Assembly (NCBI RefSeq): GCF_001894785.1 | Contig: NZ_BCWW01000002.1 | Span: forward strand, 248,001 to 312,000 | Source of the DNA: Rhodococcoides fascians NBRC 12155 = LMG 3623 | Lineage (GTDB): Bacteria; Actinomycetota; Actinomycetes; Mycobacteriales; Mycobacteriaceae | Reading direction: 5' to 3' | DNA: 64,000 nucleotides | Part shown: piece by piece, positions 8,623 through 16,993 of the stretch | Position numbering within the stretch: the first letter of the stretch is position 1 | Layout of the letters: every line of letters begins with the position of its first letter | Translations under genes and position numbers: made by a program | The notes under the pieces: model-generated | What the model was told of the DNA's origin: nothing | What the model saw: only the letters and a program-made list of their open reading frames with translations | Database searches by the model: none

Positions 8623-8740
8623 GACAACCTCCACTGGTTTCGGAATCCGGCGATGGCCCCATCCTCTCTCCTATTCGAGGCGAGATGGTGGCAAACGAGC
8701 TATCGAGACGCCATCGACACTGGGTACGGGAGAGGGTCAG

Positions 8741-9232
8741 GTGTACGGTCCGGTGATGCAGGACGACATCGAAAGACGCGTAGCCGACGCCACTCTCGTG
8801 ATCGTCGGCGAGAGTCTGTCGTCGATGACGGAAATCCTCAGGGGCCTGGGTGACGAGCTGGCCAACACCACACCGGATCTGCCGGGTGCCAACAGTCCGT
8901 ACGCCATCGTCTTCCACTGTGTCGCTGTGATAGAGCACTGGGGAGGCTCGGTGATCGCCGGCCTGAAACTTCCGCGGGACCGCGCCACCGAATTCACGGC
9001 CACCGGCCGGGTAGATGACCTGATCACACGGGTCGACGACGTTCGTACGCGTCTGCCCGAGTGGGTGGATATGGCATTGCGCGAAGGGATTCGTGATCGG
9101 ACCGTCATGGGTTCCACGCGCCCGGAACTTGCAACCGCCACCCCGGAATGGGTGTTGACACACCTGGTGCGCGAGCTGTCCCAACACCTCGGCCAGCTCG
9201 AGCTCACACGCGACGTCCTTCGCCGGGCGTGA
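8741..9232 (+). CDS. DinB-like (DUF664) four-helix protein
   Basis: About 163 residues in a four-helix-bundle pattern. Helix 2 carries FHCVAVIEHWGGSVI and the last helix HLVRELSQHLGQLELTRDVL; these His residues match the metal-binding His triad of the DinB/YfiT superfamily. In mycothiol-producing actinobacteria such proteins are often mycothiol- or bacillithiol-dependent transferases, but no specific substrate can be given. GTG 8741 has AGAGGG four bases upstream; ATG 8756 is the alternative start five codons later. The gene appears monocistronic. Confidence 0.75.
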   Translation: MYGPVMQDDIERRVADATLVIVGESLSSMTEILRGLGDELANTTPDLPGANSPYAIVFHCVAVIEHWGGSVIAGLKLPRDRATEFTATGRVDDLITRVDDVRTRLPEWVDMALREGIRDRTVMGSTRPELATATPEWVLTHLVRELSQHLGQLELTRDVLRRA

Positions 9233-9395
9233 CAACTGCCGACGTTTCTGTTGTCCGCGTTCTCGATGAACGAAGGTACGAATCATCACGTCCTCTGCCG
9301 CCGGAGCCCGGGGGAGTGCCACATGGGGGGGTCGCCCACTGCAACGGCGACCGTTGTCGTTGTGGCTATGCGAATCTTGGTGTGAAGTAGGTGCG

Positions 9396-9857
9396 ATGAA
9401 GAGTCGGTGGTCGGCAGTGTCCAGCCTCGGTGCCGTGCTGGTGCTCCTGGCGTTGGTGCTCGCAGGGTGCACACACAGCGGCACCGCTGGCGAGTCGGTT
9501 GAAACGGTCGATCGGCAGGACCCGGCAGCGGTGGTCCGAGGTTGGGTCGATGCGGTCAACGCCAGCGATTCGTCGACGGGTGAGTCCTTGGTCGCGGACG
9601 AGGGGTGGCAGGGGATGCAGGGCTGGTTCAACGCACCTCGGGCACACCTGGACAACCTCGAGATCGTCAGAGTTACCGAGGAAGACCCGACCCCGGGTAC
9701 AGCCGCCGAAGGCTATCGATTCGAGGCCTGGGTGTCGGTGCGCTTCGATCTCACCGGCGGCGACGGGTCCATGCACGAAGGGGCAACAACCTGGGGATAC
9801 ATCCTCGCACGGCAGGAATCGTCGGATCCGTGGTCGATCGTGAGCAACGGCATGTAG
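9396..9857 (+). CDS. Putative lipoprotein with SnoaL/NTF2-like mature domain
   Basis: About 153 residues. The N-terminus (MKSRWSAVSSLGAVLVLLALVLAGC) is a lipoprotein signal with lipobox LAGC. The mature part starts with a polar linker (THSGTAGESVETVDRQDPAAVVRGWVDAVNASD), and the spacing of a predicted helix followed by strands is like the NTF2-fold lipoproteins common in mycobacteria and rhodococci. That fold call is tentative. Start 9396 is chosen because it places the basic residues directly before the hydrophobic core and has GTAGGTG upstream. A hairpin (9890-9916) lies just downstream. Confidence 0.65.
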   Translation: MKSRWSAVSSLGAVLVLLALVLAGCTHSGTAGESVETVDRQDPAAVVRGWVDAVNASDSSTGESLVADEGWQGMQGWFNAPRAHLDNLEIVRVTEEDPTPGTAAEGYRFEAWVSVRFDLTGGDGSMHEGATTWGYILARQESSDPWSIVSNGM

Positions 9858-9889
9858 CACCCCTGCACCCGCAGCCACCTGACCATTCA

Positions 9890-9916
9890 TCGCCAGCGCG
9901 GAAACGCGCTCGGCGA
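9890..9916. terminator. GNRA-capped hairpin between convergent genes
   Basis: The stem is TCGCC-A-GCGCG, the loop GAAA, and the return arm CGCGC-TC-GGCGA: two 5-bp helices separated by a small internal loop. It sits in the 66-bp gap between the stop codons of convergent genes (9857 plus, 9924 minus). No T-tract follows on either side, as is common in actinobacteria. It is probably a shared terminator. Confidence 0.45.
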
Positions 9917-9923
9917 CAAGTGA

Positions 9924-10703
9924 TCACGACCGCACGTGCAAGGCGAAACTCGACTGCCCGGGTTCTTCGAGGCCCTCTTTGAGACGAAGGGACGGCATCT
10001 CGTAATCGCCGAAGTTCTGCTTCCTGAACGCTATCGGTTCGGTCGTCTCGAGTTCGAGTAGTTGCCGTTCCCAGTTCTTCGCTGCAACCGCGTACTCCTC
10101 GGCCGTCAATCGATCGGATCCGTGGACGACGAACGCAGGCAAAACATCGATGCCCGGGTAGTAGAGGATGCCGTGGTGGATGGGGAACAACAGGTCGTCG
10201 ATAGGGCCGTTGATGCCACGATCGGAGTAGTGGGCTTCCGGGCCGCCCACGGTGACCGACAGCAGTGCTCGCTTGCCGGCGAGGGTTCCTTCGCCGTAGC
10301 GCTCACCGTACTTCGTGTCGCTGTGTTCGCCGACGCCATAAGCGAAGTGGTAGGTGAACACTCGATCGACCCACCCTTTCAGGATCGCGGGCATCGAGTA
10401 CCACCACAGCGGGAACTGGAAGATGATGGTGTCGGCCCACAGCAACTTCTCCTGCTCGGCGCGGACGTCGGAGGTGAGGGTGCCGGTGTCGAAAGCCCGT
10501 CCGGAATCTGCAGCCACCCGCAGTGGCGAGGACGCGGCAGGGCCGTAGTCCGAGGCGTCGAGTGCAGCTTTCCACTTCGATCCGTACAGATCGGTCACCT
10601 GCACTTCGTGGCCTGCGGCTTCCAACGTGGTGACGGCCAGATCTTTGAGGGAGTGGTTGAGCGACTGTGGTTCTGGGTGGGCATAGACGATGAGCGTCTT
10701 CAC
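9924..10703 (-). CDS. NAD(P)H dehydrogenase (quinone)-type flavoprotein
   Basis: A 259-residue flavodoxin-fold oxidoreductase of the NQO1/MdaB/YwrO type. It has the opening KTLIVYAHPEPQSLNHSL (FMN/FAD phosphate loop), the core segment FQFPLWWYSMPAILKGWVDR and the later TVGGPEAHY. Family members reduce quinones or nitro/azo compounds by two electrons with NAD(P)H. It is divergently transcribed from an XRE-family regulator gene 150 bp away, a pairing that usually means local regulation by that protein. The last 25 residues extend beyond the core fold. Confidence 0.88.
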   Translation of the reverse strand: MKTLIVYAHPEPQSLNHSLKDLAVTTLEAAGHEVQVTDLYGSKWKAALDASDYGPAASSPLRVAADSGRAFDTGTLTSDVRAEQEKLLWADTIIFQFPLWWYSMPAILKGWVDRVFTYHFAYGVGEHSDTKYGERYGEGTLAGKRALLSVTVGGPEAHYSDRGINGPIDDLLFPIHHGILYYPGIDVLPAFVVHGSDRLTAEEYAVAAKNWERQLLELETTEPIAFRKQNFGDYEMPSLRLKEGLEEPGQSSFALHVRS

Positions 10704-10853
10704 GGGTGCTCCCTGTTGTCGAGTTGTGTTCGAGTGACGCCTTCACCCTGTCTCGTTCTGCCCGTCTCGTTCAGGGGCGCGATGTCCTGTGGTCGGTGTT
10801 CCTGGTATCGGCGGTACCACTCTCGACCGACGAATCCGGGGGATACTTCAGGT

Positions 10854-11717
10854 GTGGACGATTTGGCGAACTTCTTGAGAATTCGGCGGTCCCGTGTCGA
10901 TCCGGCGTCGGTCGGAATTCCCGTCGACCGGTATCGCCGCGTCGACGGGCTGCGGCGCGAGGAGGTCGCTCACCTGTCGGGTGTCAGCATCGATTACTAC
11001 GTTCGTCTCGAACAGGGCCGTGCCACACAGCCGTCCGAGCAGATTCTCGATGCGCTGGCGCGGGTGTTCGCTCTTGACGACACCGAGCGGGCGCACCTGG
11101 ATCGGCTTGCCCGTCGACGTCGTCGACCTGCGAAGACCCCGAAGGGGCGCGTGCGCCCCGAACTTCTACGCGTGCTCGATCTGGTCGAGGGAGCGCCTGC
11201 GTTCATCATGGATCACCGTATGAATGTGCTTGCGGGCAACCGACTTGCGCGGGTGCTGTACGGCCAGCCGATCCCGGGGTTGAACACTGCGCGCCACATC
11301 TTTCTCGAGGAAGCCGAGCGGGGGCTGTACGACGACTGGAACACCTGCACCATGGATGTGGTCGGACACCTTCGGCTCGCTGCGGGGCAGTACCCGGACG
11401 ACGCGCAGTTGGCGTCACTGATCGGTGAATTGTCCATGAGGAGTGACCGATTCCGTCGACTGTGGGCCCGCGCTGATGTGTGCGCTCGAACCCACGGGCG
11501 CAAGGCCTACCGTCACCCGCTGGTGGGTTTGTTGGAGCTTCATCAGGAGAACTTCGCTCTGCCGGGTGAGCCGGGAATGGAGATGATCGTCCTGAGCGCC
11601 GCGGCCGGCAGTGCCAGCGAGGACGGCCTGCGGCTGCTTGCAGCCCTTGCGCTCGATACGGCGTCGGACAGTGAATCTGTTACTGCGAGAGACGATCACC
11701 CGAGCTCACAGGGGTGA
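10854..11717 (+). CDS. XRE-family regulator with MmyB-like ligand-binding domain
   Basis: About 287 residues. Residues ~25-80 form a helix-turn-helix (REEVAHLSGVSIDYYVRLEQ). The remaining ~190 residues match the MmyB-like domain (PAFIMDHRMNVLAGNRLARVLY, then ...HPLVGLLELHQENFALPGE), which in this family binds a small hydrophobic ligand. The start is GTG 10854, which gives the usual short N-terminus of the family; the frame is open much further upstream as an antisense artefact over the oxidoreductase gene. It is probably the regulator of the divergent quinone oxidoreductase. Its 3' end overlaps the convergent monooxygenase gene by 38 bp. Confidence 0.88.
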   Translation: MDDLANFLRIRRSRVDPASVGIPVDRYRRVDGLRREEVAHLSGVSIDYYVRLEQGRATQPSEQILDALARVFALDDTERAHLDRLARRRRRPAKTPKGRVRPELLRVLDLVEGAPAFIMDHRMNVLAGNRLARVLYGQPIPGLNTARHIFLEEAERGLYDDWNTCTMDVVGHLRLAAGQYPDDAQLASLIGELSMRSDRFRRLWARADVCARTHGRKAYRHPLVGLLELHQENFALPGEPGMEMIVLSAAAGSASEDGLRLLAALALDTASDSESVTARDDHPSSQG

Positions 11718-12834
11718 CGCCGGTGATCAGATCGATCATTCCGAACGGGGAGCGTTCCCCGAGGCAGAGGTCGAGCGTTTCGTGTGACTGGATGGCCACC
11801 GCTTCACTTCGGATGAACATGGCCTTCTCGTAGACGGACACGGCTGCATCGATGTTGCCGCGGTGATCGGCGATGGCGCGAGCGAGTTCTGCGCCGTCGA
11901 ACATCGCCAGATTGGCGCCGTCTCCGGAGGGAGGCATCAGGTGCGCGGCATCGCCCACGAGGGTCACTCCCGGCGTGTGATCCCAGCGGTGGTCGTTGGG
12001 TAGCGTGAAGATCTTTCGGGGAACCAGAGCGGTCTCGCCGTCGGTGATCAACGCCGTCAATTCCGGTGCCCATCCATCGAATTCGGCTGCGACCGTCGCT
12101 TTGGCCGAGGCGGCGTCGGTGAAGTCGATCGCGTCGATCCAGTCGACGCTGCGATTGAGCTGAACGTACGTGTGCAGGATGTCGCCGGCCTCGCGGTGCA
12201 CGGAGATTCCCTTACCCGGGGTGAGGGCGAACATCGCACCGCCGCCGACTGCGCGGGCGGTGGCGGGGTGACGTGCGTCGACATCGTGGAGATAGGTCTC
12301 GACGAAGACGGTGCCCACGTAGTCGGGTTGGGCAGCCGAGAGCAGGGATCGGACTCGTGACCACGCGCCGTCGGCACCGACGAGCAGATCGTTGACCGCG
12401 ATGGTTCCGTTCGCGAACTCGAGTGCGTGTTGCCCATTGCCCAAGGGACGGACGGAGGTGAGCTTGTGCCCCCACTGAACGGTGTCGGCCGGCAGTGAGT
12501 CGAGCAGAATGCGTCGCAGGTCGCCGCGCAGCACTTCCGGTCGACCGCCGGTGCCGTCGTCGGCTTCGTCGAGCAGAGCCTCGCCGTTCGGACGCAGGAC
12601 GCGAGTCGCTTCGCCTCCCTCGTGAATGATGGCGCGGAACTGTTCTGTGAGCCCGGCTGCGGCGAGGGCGACCTGCCCGTCCTCCTCGTGGATGTCGAGC
12701 TGCCCGCCTTGAGTGCGCACATCGGCCGTGGCGTCGGCCTCGTACACCGTGGCGGCGATTCCGTGAACGTGCAGTACTCGTGCCAGCACCAGGCCGCCGA
12801 GTCCTGCACCGATGATCGAGATGGATGTCTTCAT
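11680..12834 (-). CDS. FAD-dependent monooxygenase (TetX/aromatic hydroxylase-like)
   Basis: A 384-residue class A flavoprotein monooxygenase. The Rossmann motif GAGLGGLVLARVL begins at residue 9, followed by an Arg-containing segment (RTQGGQLDIH); the FAD ribityl motif GDAAHLMPPSGDGANLAMFDG lies near residue 295. Sequence features such as GGQLDIHEEDGQ resemble the TetX-like group, which hydroxylates and inactivates tetracyclines or other aromatic compounds, but the substrate cannot be predicted. Two palindromic operators (12853-12869 and 12877-12891) lie within 60 bp upstream of the start and match a third one before the tetR gene at 15253, so TetR control is likely. Confidence 0.87.
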   Translation of the reverse strand: MKTSISIIGAGLGGLVLARVLHVHGIAATVYEADATADVRTQGGQLDIHEEDGQVALAAAGLTEQFRAIIHEGGEATRVLRPNGEALLDEADDGTGGRPEVLRGDLRRILLDSLPADTVQWGHKLTSVRPLGNGQHALEFANGTIAVNDLLVGADGAWSRVRSLLSAAQPDYVGTVFVETYLHDVDARHPATARAVGGGAMFALTPGKGISVHREAGDILHTYVQLNRSVDWIDAIDFTDAASAKATVAAEFDGWAPELTALITDGETALVPRKIFTLPNDHRWDHTPGVTLVGDAAHLMPPSGDGANLAMFDGAELARAIADHRGNIDAAVSVYEKAMFIRSEAVAIQSHETLDLCLGERSPFGMIDLITGVTPVSSGDRLSQ

Positions 12835-12852
12835 GAATGTCTCCGCTCATTG

Positions 12853-12869
12853 TTGGAACGTTGTTCCAA
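12853..12869. promoter_or_regulatory. Palindromic operator 1 (TetR-type)
   Basis: TTGGAAC-GTT-GTTCCAA is a perfect palindrome with 7-bp arms. It lies 18 bp upstream of the monooxygenase start. The same core TGGAAC-N3-GTTCCA occurs 23 bp away, centre to centre (12877-12891), and in front of the tetR gene (15273-15287). It is presumably the binding site of the TetR protein encoded at 14579-15253. Confidence 0.75.
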
Positions 12870-12876
12870 GTAAGAA

Positions 12877-12891
12877 TGGAACACTGTTCCA
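12877..12891. promoter_or_regulatory. Palindromic operator 2 (TetR-type)
   Basis: TGGAAC-ACT-GTTCCA is a second copy of the operator with perfect 6-bp arms, in the divergent region between the monooxygenase gene and the MerR-peroxiredoxin gene. The centre-to-centre spacing to operator 1 is 23 bp (about two helical turns), so the two could be occupied together. It may also affect the divergent promoter. Confidence 0.75.
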
Positions 12892-12970
12892 ACGCTGTCA
12901 AGTAGGCGGACGACCTCGGTCGCCTTTCGCGTTTGACCTGTCCCCTGGGGGCCGGGTTTACGGTACGGAG

Positions 12971-13984
12971 ATGGACGACCTGCTGAGTGTTGGAGATGTG
13001 ACCCGCGAGACCGGTGCCTCGTCGAAGGCGTTGCGTGGCTACGAGGCACTGAATCTCGTTGTCCCCGAACGGGCAACCAACGGCTACCGCATGTACGACC
13101 GCCACCAGGTTCGAGTCGTCGCGCAGATCCACCGGCTGAATGCACTCGGAATTCCGCTCGCGGACATGCACCCGTTCGTCGACTGCCTGAACGCCGGAAG
13201 TCTGCACGCGGACACCTGCCCCGCCTCGCTGTCGGGGTATCGCCGGGCGATCCAGCGGGTCGAACAGGCCATCGACGACCTCGATCGCCAACGCGTCGCG
13301 CTGGTCGCCAACCTCGCCGAGGCAAGCGCACGGATGGCCGACGAGTGGGCCACCGCCGATGCGCACAATCCCGATCTCGCCCCGCTGCCGGCCGACCTCG
13401 ACGTTCCACACGACGACGGAGCGACCGATCATCTGCGCGGGGTGGCAATGCCGACGACCCGGTTGCCGTCCACCGACGGTGGTCACGTCGACCTCGCCGC
13501 TCTCGGAACGGGCCGTGTCCTGGTCTATGTATTTCCGATGACCGGTGCACCAGGGCACGACATGCCCGACGGTTGGGACGCCATCCCCGGTGCCCGCGGA
13601 TGCAGCCCGCACAACTGCGACATGCGTAATCACTATGCAGAGCTGGTGCAGGCCGGGATCAGCGCGGTCTATGGACTGTCGAGTCAACCCGTCGAATATC
13701 AATCGGAACTGGTTGGGGCACTGCGACTTCCCTATCCGCTGCTCACCGACAGAGAACTGATTCTGCACGACGTGATCGGACTACCGACGTTCAGCGCAGA
13801 CGATCTCACGGTCTACCGACGACTTGCTCTCGTCATCACCGGGGGAAGCATCGAGCACGTGTTCTACCCTGTGTTCCCACCGGACCGCCACGCGCAGACC
13901 GTCCTCGACTGGCTCGATCAACACCCCCGGCAGACGGCACCGACGCGGATCGCATCGCGCACTGTCGACGGCGGCGGGCAGTGA
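12971..13984 (+). CDS. MerR-type regulator fused to a peroxiredoxin-like domain
   Basis: About 337 residues. The N-terminal ~70 residues are a MerR helix-turn-helix (SVGDVTRETGASSKALRGYEALNLV, then ATNGYRMYDRHQVRVV) with a following helical dimerisation segment (YRRAIQRVEQAIDDLDRQRVAL). The last ~190 residues form a PrxQ/BCP-like redoxin: FPMTGAPGHDMP, then ARGCSPHNCDMRNHY carrying two Cys residues where the peroxidatic and resolving Cys of PrxQ lie, and LPYPLLTDRELILHDVIGLPTF. This suggests a redox-sensing regulator. It overlaps the LysE gene (GTGA), so the two form an operon, and it shares the upstream region containing the TetR-type palindromes. Confidence 0.85.
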   Translation: MDDLLSVGDVTRETGASSKALRGYEALNLVVPERATNGYRMYDRHQVRVVAQIHRLNALGIPLADMHPFVDCLNAGSLHADTCPASLSGYRRAIQRVEQAIDDLDRQRVALVANLAEASARMADEWATADAHNPDLAPLPADLDVPHDDGATDHLRGVAMPTTRLPSTDGGHVDLAALGTGRVLVYVFPMTGAPGHDMPDGWDAIPGARGCSPHNCDMRNHYAELVQAGISAVYGLSSQPVEYQSELVGALRLPYPLLTDRELILHDVIGLPTFSADDLTVYRRLALVITGGSIEHVFYPVFPPDRHAQTVLDWLDQHPRQTAPTRIASRTVDGGGQ

Positions 13985-14595
13985 TCGGCATCGCCGATCT
14001 CGCGCTGTTCGCCGGAGTGTTCGCGGCATCGGCTGCCACCCCCGGCCCCGAAGTTGTTGCGGTGATGGCTCGATCCCTCGACTCCGGGTTCCGGGGCGTT
14101 CCTGGACTGGCGGCCGGCATCGTCGTCGGAAAGTTGACTCTCCTCGGCATGGCCATGGCAGGACTCGCCGCGGCGACGGCGGCCTACGAGCCGATCCTTC
14201 GCGTCCTCACCTGGGCCGGCGCTGGGTATCTCTGTTACCTCGCCGCGAAGAAGTGGAGGACAGCCGGAGCGCCGGCGCTATCAGTGCCCACACTCGACAC
14301 GCCCCGCCGAGCTCACAGTGTCGGCCTCGGAATAGTGCTCACCATGTCCAATCCCGTGGCCATCGGCTTCTACGTTGCGCTACTTCCCAGCGTCATCGAC
14401 CTCACACAAGTGCACCTCGACGACTATCTGTTGCTCGGACTCACCCTCACCACGGTCATGGCGGTGATCATCGGGCTCTACGGTCTCGCTGGATTGCGCC
14501 TTCGGCGCTTCTTCGACCGCGGCGGTCAACGCATAGTGGACCGAACCACCGCCGGAGTATTTCTCCTGTGCGCTGTCTTCATCGTCTTGCGCTAG
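13981..14595 (+). CDS. LysE/RhtB-family exporter
   Basis: A 204-residue, six-helix transporter. The N-terminus (FAGVFAASAATPGPEVVAVMARSLDSGFR) carries the PGP motif and RS-G pattern typical of LysE/RhtB amino-acid or metabolite exporters. GxxxG-rich helix 2 and MSNPVAIGFYVALLP in helix 4 also match. It starts at a GTG overlapping the stop of the MerR-peroxiredoxin gene, so expression is coupled. Its 3' end overlaps the convergent tetR gene by 17 bp. The exported compound is unknown. Confidence 0.85.
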   Translation: MIGIADLALFAGVFAASAATPGPEVVAVMARSLDSGFRGVPGLAAGIVVGKLTLLGMAMAGLAAATAAYEPILRVLTWAGAGYLCYLAAKKWRTAGAPALSVPTLDTPRRAHSVGLGIVLTMSNPVAIGFYVALLPSVIDLTQVHLDDYLLLGLTLTTVMAVIIGLYGLAGLRLRRFFDRGGQRIVDRTTAGVFLLCAVFIVLR

Positions 14596-15253
14596 TTCGG
14601 TCGATGCCGGCCAGGATGATGTCGACACCGGCCTGAAACTGTTCTCTATCATCATGTTCGGCGAATTGTGACGCGATTCGGGTCAGGAACGGATAGTCGC
14701 CGGTATCCGTCACCGCCGAGCGTGTGGAGTCGAGAAATGTCGCGCGGTCCGTCACCGTGGCGGCTAGTTGCCTCCCGGCATTGCGCTGGCTCGCAGCCCC
14801 GAGAGCGTGGTACATGAGCACGGACGCGGCGTCGAACTGCTCATTCTCCGGAATTCCGCGGACGTCCAGTTCGGTTCCGATGCGGTCGAACAGATGCATG
14901 ACGGCCGGCTGCCACGGTGCGCCGGCGAGTTGCGTCGCCACCCATGGCCGCGTGGTGATCATGTCGAACACCCTCATCATCACGCCGCGAACGCCCTGCT
15001 CTGTCGACTCGATCTCGGGCGAGGATTCCAACACTGACGCCATGACGGCTTTGGCCGCTGCCGCGAGCAGATCTTCCCTGTTCCCGACGTGGTGATAGAG
15101 CGCTCCGGCGCCCGTGGACAGGTGTGCGGCGAGAGTGCGGAACGTCAAAGCATCGGTGCCACCCTCGTCGAGCATCTCGATCGCTGCCTGCACGATGCGC
15201 CCTTTGGACAGGGCGTCGGAACGTCGCGCGGGTGTCGGCTTCTTCTCTGGCAT
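14579..15253 (-). CDS. TetR-family transcriptional regulator
   Basis: A 224-residue repressor. The N-terminal helix-turn-helix spans roughly residues 18-64 (GRIVQAAIEMLDEGGTDALT, then LAAHLSTGAGALYHHVGNRE). The C-terminal ~150 residues are all-helical as in ligand-binding TetR domains, with FDAASVLMYHALGAASQRN in the TetR_C region. A palindrome (15273-15287) lies 20 bp upstream of its start, and two matching ones stand before the FAD monooxygenase gene. It therefore most likely represses itself and that enzyme gene. Inducer unknown. Confidence 0.88.
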   Translation of the reverse strand: MPEKKPTPARRSDALSKGRIVQAAIEMLDEGGTDALTFRTLAAHLSTGAGALYHHVGNREDLLAAAAKAVMASVLESSPEIESTEQGVRGVMMRVFDMITTRPWVATQLAGAPWQPAVMHLFDRIGTELDVRGIPENEQFDAASVLMYHALGAASQRNAGRQLAATVTDRATFLDSTRSAVTDTGDYPFLTRIASQFAEHDDREQFQAGVDIILAGIDRTSARR

Positions 15254-15272
15254 GGGCCGATCCTGTCACAAC

Positions 15273-15287
15273 TGGAACGTCGTTCCA
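15273..15287. promoter_or_regulatory. Palindromic operator 3 (TetR-type)
   Basis: TGGAAC-GTC-GTTCCA, with perfect 6-bp arms, lies between the divergent tetR (starts 15253) and acetyltransferase (starts ~15331) genes. It is identical in arm sequence and spacing to the operators at 12853-12869 and 12877-12891, which points to autoregulation by the TetR protein. Confidence 0.75.
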
Positions 15288-15330
15288 TGCCTGAATGCGG
15301 GCTATCGTCAGCATTTCTATGCTGTTCGGC

Positions 15331-15729
15331 ATGGCTATCGATTTCCGAGTCCGCTTCGACGTGGATGATGTCCAGCTATCGCAGCTCCATCACGATGCGT
15401 TCGGGGGGAACTACGAGTTGGTGCCGTGGGGATCTCGGTTGCAGCGCCACAGCAAATCGTGGGTTGGTGCCTTCCATGGCACTGTGCTGTGCGGATTCGT
15501 GAACGCAGCATGGGACGGTGGCAAACACGCGTTCCTGTTCGACACCGCAGTTGCTACGGAATGGCGACACCAGGCGATCGGCACCAGGCTCGTCTCCCAT
15601 GTCGTTTCCGATCTACGTGCAACCGATATCGAGTGGCTGCACGTCGATTACGAGGCACATCTAGCCGAATTCTACTCTGTGGCATGTGGATTCGATTCAA
15701 CCTCCGCTGGAGTGCTGCGGCTGAAGTGA
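15331..15729 (+). CDS. GNAT-family N-acetyltransferase
   Basis: About 132 residues. The acetyl-CoA binding motif A is visible as DTAVATEWRHQAIGTRLVSHVV (the Q/RxxGxG/A pattern), preceded by strand 4 (KHAFLFDTAV) and followed by LHVDYEAHLAEFYSVACGF, the typical GNAT motif B. This group modifies small molecules; the substrate is not predictable. Starts further upstream (15295, 15319) are open, but ATG 15331 gives the usual N-terminus (MAIDFRVRFDVDDVQL). The TetR-type palindrome lies 43 bp upstream, so this gene may also be under that regulator. Confidence 0.75.
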   Translation: MAIDFRVRFDVDDVQLSQLHHDAFGGNYELVPWGSRLQRHSKSWVGAFHGTVLCGFVNAAWDGGKHAFLFDTAVATEWRHQAIGTRLVSHVVSDLRATDIEWLHVDYEAHLAEFYSVACGFDSTSAGVLRLK

Positions 15730-15876
15730 CTGTCGACCGTGAATTCGAGCCTACGGGGAAGGCGATTACCCGATCTGACCGCGGTTTCGCCGGTAGTTCA
15801 GGTCCCGGCAGCGCTGTGGGTGACGCGGGAATCGATCGATTAGAACAGAACAGATCTCATCCACGACAGGTGATCG

Positions 15877-16545
15877 TTACCGAAGTAGTCGACGCACGAG
15901 CAGAACAGAACCGCCGGCGACGACAATCACCATTGCGACCACACCCAGAAGAATCGTCCCCGCCCCGTCGTCACCCGTGCTGCCGTCGTCGACCATGTCA
16001 CCTTCGATCGCCAACGGTGTCTCACTACCGGTAGGCGCGGCAGTGGAACTCGTCGACGTCGTCGGCCATTGGTCGGCGAATGCTGGACTCAGCTCGTCGA
16101 GAGCTGCTGTCGGGCTGCACGCACCGTCCGCGTAGGAAGCCAAACGAGTGAGATCGCCGCTCCCGGAGTCCTCGCCCGACGCGAACGGAGCGAGGAAGTA
16201 TCGTTTGCCGATATCGAAAGTGCGTGCATTCGAATTGTCCTGAGGTGCAGCAACCTTCACAATCTCGTTAGCTTCTACACCCTTGATGCCAGTGTCGATG
16301 GCGAACGTGTACACGGCCACCGGAAGTCCACCCGACGGAGGGCGAGGGGTCGTCTCCACAGCAGTCGGAGTCGCTATCGCAGCTATCGCAGCTCGATCGC
16401 GGGCGAAGGTCACCCGTTCTGTTTCCGATCCGAATCCCACACAGTCCGCAGAGGCTGTGGGTGCAACCAGGACACCGAGCGACACTGTCATCAGCACAGT
16501 CAACACCGCTCGGCAAACCCTTCGGTGGGTCGGGAAACACCGCAT
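15877..16545 (-). CDS. Secreted protein with C-terminal membrane anchor
   Basis: A 222-residue protein. AAGGAG precedes the ATG by six bases. It has a Sec signal peptide (LTVLMTVSLGVLVAPTASA), an extracytoplasmic domain of about 120 residues containing DCVGFGSE and DGACSPT (two Cys, possible disulfide), then a Ser/Thr/Pro-rich linker, one C-terminal membrane helix (GTILLGVVAMVIVVAGGSVLLV) and a short basic tail (RRLLR). The layout resembles actinobacterial surface-anchored proteins of unknown role. I recognise no enzyme motif. Confidence 0.7.
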   Translation of the reverse strand: MRCFPTHRRVCRAVLTVLMTVSLGVLVAPTASADCVGFGSETERVTFARDRAAIAAIATPTAVETTPRPPSGGLPVAVYTFAIDTGIKGVEANEIVKVAAPQDNSNARTFDIGKRYFLAPFASGEDSGSGDLTRLASYADGACSPTAALDELSPAFADQWPTTSTSSTAAPTGSETPLAIEGDMVDDGSTGDDGAGTILLGVVAMVIVVAGGSVLLVRRLLR

Positions 16546-16752
16546 CGGTTACTCCTTCATGAGGGATCGACCGTCACGCTTTTCTCACCGACGTAAACCC
16601 AACGGTTTGTTCCAGGATGGCAAGTAAACCCTGGTGCAATCCCTGGCACAAGTAAACGAGCAACACAATTTTCCAAAAGCCGGATCCCCGCTTCCTGCCG
16701 AGGATGATGCTCGACGCTACCGCGACACCGAGCCTGGCCGATCTCAGTCTCT

Positions 16753-16846
16753 CCCGCACAATCACCTCTCTAAAATCGTCCCCACCTGGAGGTGATCACT
16801 TCAGGTGCCCGACGACGTTCGAGGCGAGGCTGACAATCACCCGCCG
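16753..16846 (+). ncRNA. Structured repeat, copy A (possible IS110 bridge-RNA region)
   Basis: The stretch from 16546 to the transposase start at 16994 carries no convincing gene. Within it, this ~94-nt segment is repeated in diverged form at 22324-22417, and more weakly at 20921 and 22951. An 8-bp inverted repeat (ATCACCTC at 16761-16768 and GAGGTGAT at 16789-16796) forms a stem that is kept in the second copy, with one C-to-T change that still allows a G-U pair. IS110-family elements encode a bridge RNA in the non-coding end next to the transposase gene; position and fold fit, but this identity is inference. Confidence 0.4.
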
Positions 16847-16993
16847 TTGGTGTGGCTTTGGTGGGATGGCCACCTCGTCCGTCGCGGACACTCCGGCCGC
16901 TGATTGAGACACGTATCTGCGAAAGAGTCGCTACTTAGAGGAATGCCGGCGGAGCCGTCCACCCAGTCGGGGCACTTCGACGGAAGGGACTCT

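Noticed and set aside
8168..9655. 495-codon open frame on the minus strand over the secreted, DinB-like and lipoprotein genes
   Set aside because: It spans three genes with good signal or family motifs on their own frames, and its translation is low-complexity Arg/His/Ser.
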